A program made the position numbers and the translations under genes. The notes under the pieces are model-generated. The model saw only the letters and a program-made list of their open reading frames with translations, had not been told where the DNA came from and searched no databases. This document shows positions 43,850-53,565 of a stretch of 64,000 nt of DNA, one piece after another; within the stretch, counting starts at the first letter, position 1, and the number at the start of each line of letters is the position of its first letter. The stretch is from Periweissella fabaria (GTDB taxonomy: Bacteria > Bacillota > Bacilli > Lactobacillales > Lactobacillaceae): assembly GCF_918814575.1 (NCBI RefSeq), contig NZ_CAKKNS010000006.1, forward strand, positions 62,001-126,000, written 5' to 3'.

Positions 43850-44989
43850 TTAATGGCGTTCTTTTTTACCCCAATATTGGAAGAAGTCGGTCCGCAAAGC
43901 CCCATTATAGAGTTTACGTTTTTTAGTTGCACGTTCACCATAGAATTTTTCAAATTCCAAATCACTCGTCAAAATGTATTTACTCCAAGTTTTCATTGGA
44001 CGATATACTTGACCCATTTCTTTATAAAGTTGGTGGACAGCATCAGCATCAAGTAACCGTTCACCGTATGGTGGATTAGCTACTAAAATCCCGTTTTTCT
44101 TATCAGTATGCCAATCTTTTGCCGCTAATTGCTTAAAGGTAATATCTTGAGCCAAACCAGCTTCCAGCGCATTAGCTTTAGCAATTGCAATCATATTTTC
44201 ATCAATATCGTAACCAGTAATATCTAGTTCAATATCGTAATCAGCCGCTTCATCAGCTTCAGCACGTAAATCTTCGCTAATTTGTTTATCAACCCAATCC
44301 CATTTTTCAATCGCAAAATCACGATTGAATCCAGGCGCAATATTGCGGGCAATCAATGCCGCTTCAATTGGAATGGTCCCAGAACCACACACCGGATCAA
44401 CAAATGGTTGGTCCGGATACCAGTGTGCTAAAGTTACCAAAGCTGCTGCCATATTTTCTTTTAGTGGGGCCCCACCCTTTTCAGTCCGGTAACCACGTTT
44501 AAATAATGAATCACCAGTTGTATCAAGTGTAATCATCACATGATCTTTGTTAATCATTACTTCCAATTGAAATAATGAACCTGATTCAGGTAAAAATGTC
44601 CGCACGTGATATTCTTCTGATAATTGACTAGCAATGGCTTTTTTCACAATTGCTTGGGCCGTTGGAACACTGTGAAGCACTGAGTTGCGTGAACGACCTT
44701 GAACAGGAAATTCAGCATCGAATGGTAATAATTGATCCCATTTAAAGGCTTTTGTTTGTTCAAAAAGTTCGTCAAAAGTCACAGCATCAAACTCAGTCAC
44801 GACAATTTTAATTCGATCAGCAGTTCGTAACCAAAGATTAGTGCGGATAATATCTTTAACCGTTCCTTCAAAACGGACACGGCCATTTTCAACTTCAACA
44901 TCATATCCTAAATCACGTAGTTCTTTACCTACTAATGCTTCAATACCTGCTGCTGCTGTCGCCATTAAATTAAATTTTTTATCATTCAT
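43850..44989 (-). CDS. THUMP-domain 23S rRNA guanine methyltransferase, RlmL N-terminal type
   Basis: SAM-dependent N2-guanosine methyltransferase corresponding to B. subtilis YpsC and the first half of E. coli RlmL. It has a ferredoxin-like/THUMP RNA-binding N terminus (about 1-150), then DPVCGSGTIPIEAALIARN (SAM loop), DIDENMIAIAKAN and the active site VANPPYGERLL (about 295-305). Length 379. ATG with AGGAATG about 8 nt upstream. It lies near gpsB, ypsA and recU as in bacilli. The target base is inferred from the family. Confidence 0.9.
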   Translation of the reverse strand: MNDKKFNLMATAAAGIEALVGKELRDLGYDVEVENGRVRFEGTVKDIIRTNLWLRTADRIKIVVTEFDAVTFDELFEQTKAFKWDQLLPFDAEFPVQGRSRNSVLHSVPTAQAIVKKAIASQLSEEYHVRTFLPESGSLFQLEVMINKDHVMITLDTTGDSLFKRGYRTEKGGAPLKENMAAALVTLAHWYPDQPFVDPVCGSGTIPIEAALIARNIAPGFNRDFAIEKWDWVDKQISEDLRAEADEAADYDIELDITGYDIDENMIAIAKANALEAGLAQDITFKQLAAKDWHTDKKNGILVANPPYGERLLDADAVHQLYKEMGQVYRPMKTWSKYILTSDLEFEKFYGERATKKRKLYNGALRTDFFQYWGKKERH

Positions 44990-45042
44990 TTATTTACATT
45001 CCTGTTCGATTTATTTGATAAATCCATTTTACCATAAAAAAA

Positions 45043-45060
45043 AGCCCGCCGAAGCGAGCT
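45043..45060 (-). terminator. terminator of rnpB
   Basis: On the minus strand AGCTCGC-TTCG-GCGGGCT forms a 7-bp hairpin (one U:G pair) with a stable UUCG tetraloop, followed by TTTTTTTT at 45036-45043. Confidence 0.85.
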
Positions 45061-45063
45061 GCA

Positions 45064-45460
45064 TGGATGTGAATTTCTGTAAGCCACGTTATGTTCTCAC
45101 TTAACTTCATGCATAATTAAGCAAGTAGTAATCATCTATCTTCTAGTAGTTTAAAAACTACTAACACGACCATCGTTTCAATTCACTAGGCCGAGCTCCC
45201 CTACCATATGTTTGGGTTTCCCGCTTGAGGGGTTTACCGCGTTCCACCTGATTCGTTTCCAAATCAGCATCGTCACTGTGGCACTTTCAGGAATACTAGA
45301 GCATAGCCGAAACCTTAGCTGTTTTTTCCGCCGTCACCATAAATGGTGCCCCGGTTTATTTTTTCGCCGAGCACAAACACTACAGACATCGCAGTCTGTG
45401 CGAGCATGGACTTTCCTCACATAAGCTAACTTATGCGCGATTACTAGAAATTCACACGGT
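45064..45460 (-). ncRNA. rnpB: RNase P RNA, bacterial type B
   Basis: Catalytic RNA of the tRNA 5'-processing ribozyme. Minus-strand landmarks are GAGGAAAGTCCATGCTCGCAC (CR I), GAAAGTGCCACAGTGACGA, GGAACGCGGTAAACCCCTC, AAACCCAAA near GGTAGGGGA, and the 3' ACGTGGCTTACAGAA. GTGTGAATTTCT at the 5' end pairs with AGAAATTCACAT at the 3' end, closing helix P1 and setting the borders. The AGATAGATGATTACTAC element is typical of the B type of bacilli and lactobacilli. Ends are estimated to about 5 nt. Confidence 0.96.
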
Positions 45461-45467
45461 AGAAACA

Positions 45468-45496
45468 ATTATAGCATAAACTAAATTAAATGAGAA
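45468..45496 (-). promoter_or_regulatory. promoter of rnpB
   Basis: On the minus strand TTCTCA (45491-45496) and perfect TATAAT (45468-45473) are 17 nt apart and lie just before the RNA's 5' end. The -35 box is within the last codons of gpsB. Confidence 0.7.
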
Positions 45497-45843
45497 CCAT
45501 TATTTTGTTGTTCATCAACTTGAGCCCCAAAAACACGGCGTTCTAAATTACTTAGTCGCTTAAGAATGTCCATATTTGTCGTACCAGTTGCTTGTGGTGT
45601 TACCGTTTTTTGTGATCCCGCCACTGCTAACTGTTTATTTAATTCTTCGATTTGTGAACGTAAACGACGATTTTCATCTTCTAGTTCGTTTTGAATCTTA
45701 TTAAAAGTATCGTAGTCCTTAATAATTTCATCCAAAAAAGTATCAACGTCAGTAGGATCAAAGCCGCCACCCATGCGCTTTGGCTTAAATTCCTTTCGTA
45801 CAATATCTTGTGGAGTTAATCGCAAATTTTCCATTAATCTCAT
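45481..45843 (-). CDS. gpsB: cell division coordinator GpsB
   Basis: DivIVA-like membrane-curvature protein that recruits penicillin-binding proteins between septal and lateral growth and is a target of the PrkC-type kinase in related bacteria. The N-terminal 65 residues carry the DivIVA/GpsB coiled-coil start (LTPQDIVRKEFKPKRMGGGF, DPTDVDTFLDEIIKDYDTFN). A Thr/Gln-rich linker and a short helical C terminus (LKRLSNLERRVFG) follow. Length 120. ATG after GGAGG. Its -35 neighbour rnpB overlaps the 3' end. Confidence 0.95.
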   Translation of the reverse strand: MRLMENLRLTPQDIVRKEFKPKRMGGGFDPTDVDTFLDEIIKDYDTFNKIQNELEDENRRLRSQIEELNKQLAVAGSQKTVTPQATGTTNMDILKRLSNLERRVFGAQVDEQQNNGSHLI

Positions 45844-45904
45844 TAATCCTCCGTCTTAAGTTCTATTTTATGTTAGCAAATTTCACAAAAAAATGCTATT
45901 GATA

Positions 45905-46468
45905 TTAATAATTCTTATCACTTTCTTGTTCCTCACCATAAACAAGCGCATATTCTTGCAAATCATCAAACGAAACTGCTTGCCATGGGTAGTCTTTACC
46001 ATTTTGATAGTTTGTTATTGCATAATAATCGTACTTTGTTTTACCTTCGAATTCCGGATCATATATCAGTAACGCACCATCCGTATGCGACAGCATGAAT
46101 GTTTGATAGCTCTTTAGTTGACTTGGATTTTGATATTCATGAGCAGATACACTCGCATAATAATCGACTTGCGTTTTTAATTGGGCCAATTGGGCTTGCT
46201 TTTCGGTATTCCAATTTTTCTCAATATTTAAATACGGGGCCATCATGGCAACTTGGACTGCATACTCACTTTTTAATTCATTAACAACCTCAATAGTCCA
46301 CTGTTCTATCCCTAATTGCGGGCCCGTTATAATCCAATCTACGCCTTGTTCTAATTGGCGAATTATTTCCGCTCTTAAAGCATATTTAATTATTGTAACT
46401 TTAGGGTCATCACTTTTAAAAACACCTAATTCATAGGCCCGATAACCCGACACCCATAATCTTGTCAT
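45905..46468 (-). CDS. ypsA: YpsA-like SLOG-family protein (DUF1273)
   Basis: Member of the SLOG superfamily, likely nucleotide- or ligand-binding. The Gly-rich region RLWVSGYRAYELGVF near the N terminus and DWIITGPQLGIEQWTIEV are the family marks. Length 187. In B. subtilis and S. aureus YpsA influences cell division by acting on FtsZ, and it sits beside gpsB here as there. ATG with GGAGG. Divergent from recU. Confidence 0.9.
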   Translation of the reverse strand: MTRLWVSGYRAYELGVFKSDDPKVTIIKYALRAEIIRQLEQGVDWIITGPQLGIEQWTIEVVNELKSEYAVQVAMMAPYLNIEKNWNTEKQAQLAQLKTQVDYYASVSAHEYQNPSQLKSYQTFMLSHTDGALLIYDPEFEGKTKYDYYAITNYQNGKDYPWQAVSFDDLQEYALVYGEEQESDKNY

Positions 46469-46520
46469 CTGTTACCTCCCTACTTAACTTCTTTAATATT
46501 TAATTATGGCACATCTCTAT

Positions 46521-46550
46521 TTAACATGTCAGTCATAATTTTGGTATAAT
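46521..46550 (+). promoter_or_regulatory. probable promoter of recU-pbp1A
   Basis: TTAACA and a perfect TATAAT with a preceding TGG are 18 nt apart, 38 nt before the recU start. Confidence 0.6.
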
Positions 46551-46587
46551 GTACCGGGTATATATACAATTAGAAATGGGGCGGAGA

Positions 46588-47202
46588 ATGATTAAGTATC
46601 CAAATGGAAATACATTCGCAGTAAATAATGCTGCACAGGTGCCATCAAGACCATCCCCGGCTGTTAGTTACAGTAAACGGGGGATGACTCTTGAAGATGC
46701 AATTAACACCGCTAATACTTTTTATCTTGATCGTCAAATTGCAGTAATTCATAAAAAGCCTACACCCATCAATATCGTTAATGTTTCTTACCCTAAGCGC
46801 TCTGCAGCTAAAATTAATGAAGCATATTTTGCGCAAGCATCAACAACCGATTATAATGGAATTTATCGAGGCTTTTATATTGACTTTGATGCCAAAGAAA
46901 CCCAACATAAGACCGCCATTCCTTTGGCTAATTTTCATGAACATCAGGTAAAACATTTAGCAGCTATTATTCAACAAAATGGAATTGGTTTTGTAATCAT
47001 TCGCTTTGCGGTGTACAATGAGTCTTTCGTGTTACCTGCGAGTGAATTGATTAGCTTTTGGCAACAAAGCAAAACAGGCGGTCGTAAATCGATTCCATAT
47101 CAATATATTAAGGAACATGGTTTTATTATCTCTTCTGGGTTAATTCCTGAATTACCCTATCTCAAAGCGGTAGACTTATTAATTGCACAACATCAAAATT
47201 AA
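46588..47202 (+). CDS. recU: Holliday junction resolvase RecU
   Basis: Dimeric nuclease that cleaves four-way junctions in recombination and chromosome segregation. RGMTLEDAINTANTFYLD at the N terminus (about 30-47) and the catalytic core GIYRGFYIDFDAKET are family features, followed by HEHQVKHL. From ATG 46588 the product is 204 residues, matching the family; GGGGCGGAGA precedes it. An earlier ATG adds only four codons. Paired with pbp1A, the recU-pbp pair being conserved in Firmicutes. Confidence 0.94.
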   Translation: MIKYPNGNTFAVNNAAQVPSRPSPAVSYSKRGMTLEDAINTANTFYLDRQIAVIHKKPTPINIVNVSYPKRSAAKINEAYFAQASTTDYNGIYRGFYIDFDAKETQHKTAIPLANFHEHQVKHLAAIIQQNGIGFVIIRFAVYNESFVLPASELISFWQQSKTGGRKSIPYQYIKEHGFIISSGLIPELPYLKAVDLLIAQHQN

Positions 47203-47242
47203 GCTACCATGCTTATCTAATTAAGACTTAGGAGCAAAATAT

Positions 47243-49573
47243 ATGTCGGAACAAGAAACTCAATCACGGATGGCCAATAAAAAACAAGCCAACCAACAGT
47301 CAAAGCAATCGAATAAGAAACGACGTCCCCTCAAAATTTGGGAAAAAGTTTTAATTTCACTTTTTGCTTTATTCAATATCGGTTTAATTTCTGGTACCCT
47401 GCTGTTCTTTTATTATGTAAGTTCAGCCCCTGCGATTAGTGAAGCTAAATTATCTTCAAGTAATTCAACTGAATTCCTTGATTCTAGTGGCCATGTCATC
47501 TGGTCAATGGGTTCTCAAAAACGGGATTATGCTCCCGCAAATCAAATTCCAGAACAATTAAAACAATCTGTGGTATCAATTGAAGATCGCCGCTTTTATC
47601 AACATGGTGGAATTGATGTTCAACGAATCGCCGGGGCAACATTTGCTAATTTAACTGGTTCATCACTTGGTCTTCAAGGTGGTTCAACATTAACACAGCA
47701 ATTAGTTAAATTGTCCGTTTTCTCAACGGCTGCATCTGATCGTACAATTAAACGTAAAGCGCAAGAAGCCTGGCTTGCCATGCAAGTTTCAAAGCGCTAC
47801 TCAAAAAACCAAATTTTAACGTTCTATATTAATAAGGTTTATATGGGTGAAGGTGTCTACGGGATGAAAACAGCTGCCCGTTACTACTTCGGTAAGCAAC
47901 TTAATGAGTTATCAGTTCCCCAATACGCCTTATTAGCAGGAATGCCACAATCACCTGTGCGCTACGATCCATACGTTAACCCTGATCTTGCTAGAGACCG
48001 TCGTAACACTGTTTTAGATGCCTTAGTAAGTAATAACAAGTTAAGTGCCGCTCAAGCCCAACAATTTAAACAAGTACCGGTTACTGAAGGATTATTAAAA
48101 AATCACCCTAAAATTGGCGGTGCTACTTCTGATCAACCAGCTACTCAACAAGTTGTTGATGCTTATGCTCAATCAGTTCTTTCAGAATTGACCAAAATGG
48201 GTTATAAACCTGAAACAGATGGCCTCAAAGTATATACTTATTTAAACCTTGATTTACAAAAGCAAGCTTACAAAGTCGTTAACACAAATACTTACGTTAA
48301 CTTCCCTAACGCTAACTTACAAGTCGGTTTAACAATGACAGATCCTAATACCGGTCATGTTGTAGCCCAAATCGGTGGTCGCAAACAAACAGCAGCCCTT
48401 GGACTAAACCGTGCTACCCAAACTAATCGTTCAGCTGGTTCTACCGTTAAGCCATTCTTAGATTACGGTCCAGCTATTGAATATTTAAACTGGCCTACGT
48501 ACCGAACTGTTGTTGATAAAAAGTACTTTTACCCTGGAACTACAACTCAAGTTCACGATTTTGAGCCCAATTATGTTGGCCCAATGACAGTTCGTAACGC
48601 ATTAGTACAATCACGAAATGTCCCAGCAGTTGAAGCATTACAAACAGTTGGTCTCAATCGTGCTAAATCATTCATCAATCGTTTCGGTTTAACTAATCCA
48701 TTATATGCATCCTCTGCCTTGGGAATTGATATTTCAACATTACAAGAAGCAAGTATCTATGGTTCATTTAGTACCGAAGGGGTTTACCATTCACCTGAAT
48801 TTATTCAAAAAATTGTGACTCAAGATGGTAAAACTGTTGATGTTTCATCACCATCAAAACGGGTCATGCAACCATCAACTGCTTACATGCTTACAGATAT
48901 GCTTAAGTCGGTTATGACTGATACAAACGGTACAGGGACATTAGCTCACGTCCCAGGAACATTTGAAGCTGGTAAGACAGGGACAGTTGGTTATTCTGAT
49001 GATGTCAATGTGCCGGCTGGAGCAGTCTCAGACCGCTGGTTTACTGGTTACAATCGTAACTTTGCCCTTTCGATTTGGACTGGTTATGACCAACCAAATC
49101 AACCAGGTAATTACATTGCGCCAGGTTATATGTCTAATATTCCGCTTTATATTTATAAAGCAATTATGGGTTACGCCATGCAAGACGTTATCTCTGAAGA
49201 TTGGAACAAACCTGGTAATGTTCAAGTGATTAATCGTGGTGGCCAACGTGAACTACAAATCGCTGGTGCGGCATTTAGTGATAGTACAACCCCAGTGGTT
49301 GTCCCTTCAAGTAGCTCAAGTTCTTCATCTAGTTCAAGTTCTTCATCTAGTTCAAGTGCTGATTCAAGTTCTTCATCTAGTTCAAGCGCTGATTCAAGTA
49401 GCTCAAGTTCTTCATCTAGTTCAAGTGCTGATTCAAGTAGCTCAAGCTCTAATCCAAGTAGTTCAAGTTCAAGTAGTGTTGAGCCAGCAAGTTCTAGCTC
49501 TTCACAACCTGCACCTCAACCGAATAATCAACCATCAACTGATCCAAATAATAGTTCCACACCAAATAACTAA
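47243..49573 (+). CDS. pbp1A: class A penicillin-binding protein 1A, Ser-rich tail
   Basis: Bifunctional glycosyltransferase/transpeptidase that builds peptidoglycan. Basic cytoplasmic start, one transmembrane helix (about 35-57), GT51 domain with EDRRFYQHGGID near residue 113 and GGSTLTQQLVK. The transpeptidase follows with the active-site STVKP near 401, SRN, and KTGT near 577. After about residue 688 a tail of about 85 residues is made mainly of Ser runs with Ala/Asp, coded by near-identical 18-bp repeats. Length 776. ATG with AGGAG. Confidence 0.95.
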   Translation: MSEQETQSRMANKKQANQQSKQSNKKRRPLKIWEKVLISLFALFNIGLISGTLLFFYYVSSAPAISEAKLSSSNSTEFLDSSGHVIWSMGSQKRDYAPANQIPEQLKQSVVSIEDRRFYQHGGIDVQRIAGATFANLTGSSLGLQGGSTLTQQLVKLSVFSTAASDRTIKRKAQEAWLAMQVSKRYSKNQILTFYINKVYMGEGVYGMKTAARYYFGKQLNELSVPQYALLAGMPQSPVRYDPYVNPDLARDRRNTVLDALVSNNKLSAAQAQQFKQVPVTEGLLKNHPKIGGATSDQPATQQVVDAYAQSVLSELTKMGYKPETDGLKVYTYLNLDLQKQAYKVVNTNTYVNFPNANLQVGLTMTDPNTGHVVAQIGGRKQTAALGLNRATQTNRSAGSTVKPFLDYGPAIEYLNWPTYRTVVDKKYFYPGTTTQVHDFEPNYVGPMTVRNALVQSRNVPAVEALQTVGLNRAKSFINRFGLTNPLYASSALGIDISTLQEASIYGSFSTEGVYHSPEFIQKIVTQDGKTVDVSSPSKRVMQPSTAYMLTDMLKSVMTDTNGTGTLAHVPGTFEAGKTGTVGYSDDVNVPAGAVSDRWFTGYNRNFALSIWTGYDQPNQPGNYIAPGYMSNIPLYIYKAIMGYAMQDVISEDWNKPGNVQVINRGGQRELQIAGAAFSDSTTPVVVPSSSSSSSSSSSSSSSSSADSSSSSSSSADSSSSSSSSSSSADSSSSSSNPSSSSSSSVEPASSSSSQPAPQPNNQPSTDPNNSSTPNN
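49308..49490 (+). repeat. tandem repeats coding the PBP1A serine-rich tail
   Basis: Copies of a unit close to TCAAGTTCTTCATCTAGT recur several times with interspersed GCTGATTCAAGT units, coding runs of Ser with Ala-Asp. Such repeats can change copy number by slippage and change tail length in frame. Confidence 0.85.
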
Positions 49574-49575
49574 TA

Positions 49576-49606
49576 AAAAAACCGATTCGAATCGAATCGG
49601 TTTTTT
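49576..49606. terminator. bidirectional terminator between pbp1A and apt
   Basis: CCGATTCG/CGAATCGG stem with a 3-nt loop, extended by A and T runs on both sides. It serves convergent pbp1A and apt. Confidence 0.85.
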
Positions 49607-49617
49607 ATTAGTTATTT

Positions 49618-50142
49618 TTAGTAATGCATTAAAGAAAAAATATCGTACTCAGTTAATTTATCACGGCCGTGTAAATCATCTAGTTCAATCAAGAAAGCAA
49701 TTCCAACAACAATACCACCAAGTTGTTCGATTAATTTAACGGTTGCTTCAATTGTGCCACCCGTTGCTAATAAATCATCTGTAATCAAAACCCGTTGACC
49801 TGGCTTAATTGCATCAGCGTGCATTTCTAAAGTATTGATGCCACCATATTCTAATTCATAGTCTTGTCGAACTGTTTCACGCGGTAATTTTCCCGCCTTA
49901 CGTGCTGGTACAAAGCCAATTCCTAATTCATAAGCAACTGGACCCCCAACAATAAAACCACGTGATTCAGGTCCAACAACGACATCAATTCCGCCTTGAG
50001 CCTTTGTATACGCGACAAACTCTTTAGTTGCAGCTGCATAAGCTTCACCATCTGCCATCAAAGGTGTCACATCACGGAAGATGATCCCGGGCTCTGGAAA
50101 ATCAGGAATTGCTGCAATATATTTTTTAAAATCAAATGTCAT
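49618..50142 (-). CDS. apt: adenine phosphoribosyltransferase
   Basis: Salvages adenine to AMP with PRPP. The PRPP-binding signature [13 protein letters not shown] is near residues 116-128; [12 protein letters not shown] and [12 protein letters not shown] are the other class landmarks. Length 174. ATG behind GAGGT. It follows recJ after 43 nt, and the recJ-apt pair is widely conserved in Firmicutes. Confidence 0.96.
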   Translation of the reverse strand: MTFDFKKYIAAIPDFPEPGIIFRDVTPLMADGEAYAAATKEFVAYTKAQGGIDVVVGPESRGFIVGGPVAYELGIGFVPARKAGKLPRETVRQDYELEYGGINTLEMHADAIKPGQRVLITDDLLATGGTIEATVKLIEQLGGIVVGIAFLIELDDLHGRDKLTEYDIFSLMHY

Positions 50143-50185
50143 TTTTCTACCTCATTTATAACACCAATCACGCGTGGTTATTTTA

Positions 50186-52486
50186 TTACGACATTAAATC
50201 AGTCAATGTCGTTGTTAACTCACTTGTTTTACTGTAAATTAAACTTTTTTCAATGGCTTGTTTGGTAATCCATGCCTGATAACTTGGTGCTGTAGTTAAA
50301 TCAGCATGCTTAGGATTTGGAAGCACATTTAAAACACCGCTTTCTATTCTAACAAATCCCAATTCAAAAAACACGGTAATCATCAAACTTAATTGATTTA
50401 CACCAATTTGTAAAAATTTAGCTAACTTAGGCAACTCTGCACGAATTGGTAAATCAGCATGCCCCAAAATATATTTGTAAAGTTTAGCGAAATCAGCTTT
50501 TGTAGGTAAGGATTCCAGATAGACATGTTGTGCTGTATAAAAAATGACACGTAGCTCTTTAAATTGATGTCCCTGTAATAAGGTCAAATCACTTAGGTCT
50601 TTAGGTAAATCAACTAAAATAGTTGTGCCATTGTCTACTAACTGATCGCCATTTGTAATTGCAATTGCGGTACTCTCAGCATTTAAATATGGTAATAATT
50701 GTTGCATCACCTTAGGATTAAAAAACACATATTGACCAGTTATTTTAAAATTATCTGGTCGCAATTTATTAGTCCGTTGATCAATAATTGCCAGACCACC
50801 TTGTTGGATGTCTTTAACCATTAACTGCAAGCTAGTTTGTCCTTGCCACGTGTTTTCTGACAATGTAGCGACAACACTAACAGGTGCTTTATCAATTAAT
50901 AATCCATCCCCTAATTCGCCTTGTCCAAAAGCTAAGGCTGCTAATTTGCTTTCATTGGTCATTAAATTAAATTTTAAATGTTTTTTATCCGCACCAATTT
51001 GTTTAATATCGGATACGTTACCAGTAATCTTAAAATACGGTTGCTCATTACTATTACCAAACGGTGCCAACTTTTGAATAGCCGCAAATAGTTGTTCATT
51101 AACAGCTGTAACGGAAATTTCTTTGGCTATTGTCAATGGCGCTTTCATCCCTAGTTGAACATTTTGAACATCTGCTTCATGTTCAAAAGCCTTCTTTAAA
51201 GCCGCTAAATTGTCAGTAGCTAACGATAATCCCGCAGCCCCAGCATGACCCCCAAATGCACTAAAAAGCTCTGCATGTGGCGCCAAAGCTTGATATAAAT
51301 CAAATCCATCAATACTACGCGCTGAACCTTTTAATTTATTATTTTCCTGTGTCAAAATAATTGTTGGTCGATGCGTTAGTTCGACGACTTGACTTGCCAC
51401 AATACCTAACACCCCTTCATGCCAACCATCTCCAGCTAAAATAATCGTCTTTTGCGTCGTTAAATCTAATTCCGCAAGCTGCTCTTTAGCTTGGGTAACA
51501 ATTTCAGCAACAATTTGTTTACGGGTATCATTAAGTTGATTTACTTGTTGTGCTAAATCACTAGCCCGCTCAGGATCTTGGGTAACTAGTAACTCTACGC
51601 CAATCTGCGCTGATTGCAAACGACCAATCGCATTTAACCTTGGGGTAATCCCAAATGCAACCTGTTCGGCAGTTACTTCATGTAAGCCAACTCCTGCAAG
51701 TTCCATCAACGCTTGTAGACCAGGCCGAGTTGTCTGGGCTAACATCTTGAGCCCATATGTAACTAAAACCCGATTTTCACCGGTTAATGCTACTAAGTCA
51801 GCAATCTCGCCAAGCGCTACTAAATCCATCATTTCTTGTGGAATTTCTTCTAATAAAGCCGTCGCAACTTTAAAGGCTACCCCAACACCAGATAAGTACT
51901 TATATGGATATTCACTTGCGGGATGTTGAGGATGAATAATAGCATATGCAGCCGGTAATTCACTGGGAATTTCATGGTGATCAGTCACAATCACATCAGC
52001 CCCTTGTTCATTAGCAAAATCAATCGCTGCATGCCCAGCTACCCCATTATCAACAGTTATGATTAGCTGTGTACCTTGTGTAATTAAACGTTGATAAACA
52101 TCCTTATTAGGGCCGTAACCGTCCGTAAACCGGTTTGGCACATAAAAATCAACATCAGCATCAAGCATCATAAGCGTTTCGTACATAATCGCCGTGCTCG
52201 TTATTCCATCGGTATCATAATCACCATAAATAGTAATATGTTCACCATTCATCAACGCTTCATTAATTCGGTCAATAACGCGTTCCATATCATGTAGCAT
52301 AAATGGATCATTTATTTCTTCTGGTGATGGATTTAAAAATGCTTCGATTTCAGTGCGTGAAGTTAATCCACGTTGTTTTAACAGTTGAATCATTACCGTT
52401 GGCATATTTAAGGTCGTTGCTAACGCTTGTTCTTCATCTGTAACTGAATCTGCTAGGACTTGCCATTCATAATGTGAATCAATCAT
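50186..52486 (-). CDS. recJ: single-stranded-DNA-specific exonuclease RecJ
   Basis: 5'-3' ssDNA exonuclease in recombination and repair. The DHH phosphoesterase motifs are visible: GDYDTDGITSTAIM, VIVTDHHEIP (DHH near residue 158), and the DHHA1 GGHAGAAGLSL. An OB/C-terminal region follows as in Firmicutes RecJ. Length 766. ATG preceded by GAGG. It lies 15 nt after rnz. Confidence 0.95.
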   Translation of the reverse strand: MIDSHYEWQVLADSVTDEEQALATTLNMPTVMIQLLKQRGLTSRTEIEAFLNPSPEEINDPFMLHDMERVIDRINEALMNGEHITIYGDYDTDGITSTAIMYETLMMLDADVDFYVPNRFTDGYGPNKDVYQRLITQGTQLIITVDNGVAGHAAIDFANEQGADVIVTDHHEIPSELPAAYAIIHPQHPASEYPYKYLSGVGVAFKVATALLEEIPQEMMDLVALGEIADLVALTGENRVLVTYGLKMLAQTTRPGLQALMELAGVGLHEVTAEQVAFGITPRLNAIGRLQSAQIGVELLVTQDPERASDLAQQVNQLNDTRKQIVAEIVTQAKEQLAELDLTTQKTIILAGDGWHEGVLGIVASQVVELTHRPTIILTQENNKLKGSARSIDGFDLYQALAPHAELFSAFGGHAGAAGLSLATDNLAALKKAFEHEADVQNVQLGMKAPLTIAKEISVTAVNEQLFAAIQKLAPFGNSNEQPYFKITGNVSDIKQIGADKKHLKFNLMTNESKLAALAFGQGELGDGLLIDKAPVSVVATLSENTWQGQTSLQLMVKDIQQGGLAIIDQRTNKLRPDNFKITGQYVFFNPKVMQQLLPYLNAESTAIAITNGDQLVDNGTTILVDLPKDLSDLTLLQGHQFKELRVIFYTAQHVYLESLPTKADFAKLYKYILGHADLPIRAELPKLAKFLQIGVNQLSLMITVFFELGFVRIESGVLNVLPNPKHADLTTAPSYQAWITKQAIEKSLIYSKTSELTTTLTDLMS

Positions 52487-52501
52487 AGCTTTTCTGCCTC
52501 A

Positions 52502-53437
52502 CTATTTCTTAATTGGAATATCAATCTCTTCAAAATCACTGACAACATGCGCACCCGCAAATATTTCCCGTGCTTGCTTCTCAAGCTCATAGGCTAGTTT
52601 ACCTGCATATCTAGCCGAAATATGTGTAAGTAATAATTTATCAACTCCCGCCGCCATAGCGACATCAACAGCTTGTAAATTAGTTGAATGGTAGTGATTA
52701 CGAGCCATCCGGCCTTCACCCTTACCATACGTACTTTCGTGAACTAAAACATCCGCACTTTGCGCAAGCGCAATTGAATTAGCATTTTTACGCGTATCGC
52801 CTAAAATTGTCACAATCCGGCCTTTTTTAGCATCACCAAGATAATCTACTCCATTAATTACCCGGCCATCGGGTAACGTTACCGTCTTGCCCAATTTCAA
52901 CTGACCATAAAGTGGCCCTGATGGGACCTTATCAGCCCGTAACTTATCAACTAACAATTCACGAGGATGATCTTTTTCAATAACTCGATAACCATATGAA
53001 TGGACATTATGATCTAATAACTCAGTAACCACTTTAAAAGTTGTATCTTCAAAAATAACACCCGTTTTAGTTATCTCAACAAATTCCAATGGATAGGTTA
53101 AATGTGATTCCGAAACTAATAAACTAGTTTTGACAAATTTTTCAATTCCCTTTGGCCCATATATGGTTAATGGTTCGGAAGCATCGCTACCTTGAAACGA
53201 CCGCGAACTCAAAAAACCAGGTAACCCAAAAATATGATCACCATGTAAATGGGTAATAAAAATTTTTTCAACTTTTCGCGGCCGAATATTCGTCCGTAAA
53301 ATTTGGTGTTGGGTACCTTCACCAACATCAAATAACCATACAGCATTACGTTCATCAAGTAGTTTTAAAGCAATTGACGTAACATTTCTAAACTTAGCTG
53401 GTTGTCCAGCCCCAGTACCTAAAAATTCTAATTGCAT
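52502..53437 (-). CDS. rnz: ribonuclease Z
   Basis: Zinc beta-lactamase-fold endonuclease that trims tRNA 3' trailers. The metal site is [15 protein letters not shown] at residues 62-76. [18 protein letters not shown] and the [15 protein letters not shown] region are the family's later ligands. Length 311. ATG with AGGGA. First gene of rnz-recJ-apt. RNase P RNA at 45 kb processes the other end of the same substrates. Confidence 0.95.
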   Translation of the reverse strand: MQLEFLGTGAGQPAKFRNVTSIALKLLDERNAVWLFDVGEGTQHQILRTNIRPRKVEKIFITHLHGDHIFGLPGFLSSRSFQGSDASEPLTIYGPKGIEKFVKTSLLVSESHLTYPLEFVEITKTGVIFEDTTFKVVTELLDHNVHSYGYRVIEKDHPRELLVDKLRADKVPSGPLYGQLKLGKTVTLPDGRVINGVDYLGDAKKGRIVTILGDTRKNANSIALAQSADVLVHESTYGKGEGRMARNHYHSTNLQAVDVAMAAGVDKLLLTHISARYAGKLAYELEKQAREIFAGAHVVSDFEEIDIPIKK

Positions 53438-53565
53438 ATTTTATTCCCTATTTTTAATTATTTATGTTTCTTCTATAATCGCACAATGCGCCAATTATCA
53501 CTTTAAAAGTTAACTATAAAATTGTATCATATTAAGTAAATTAATTGGACGGAGCACCTAAAAAA

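Noticed and set aside
49236-49739. Plus-strand frame with repeated LVQV/HLVQ residues
   Set aside because: It is the shifted reading of the Ser-coding repeats of pbp1A and runs over the terminator into apt; no ribosome-binding site.
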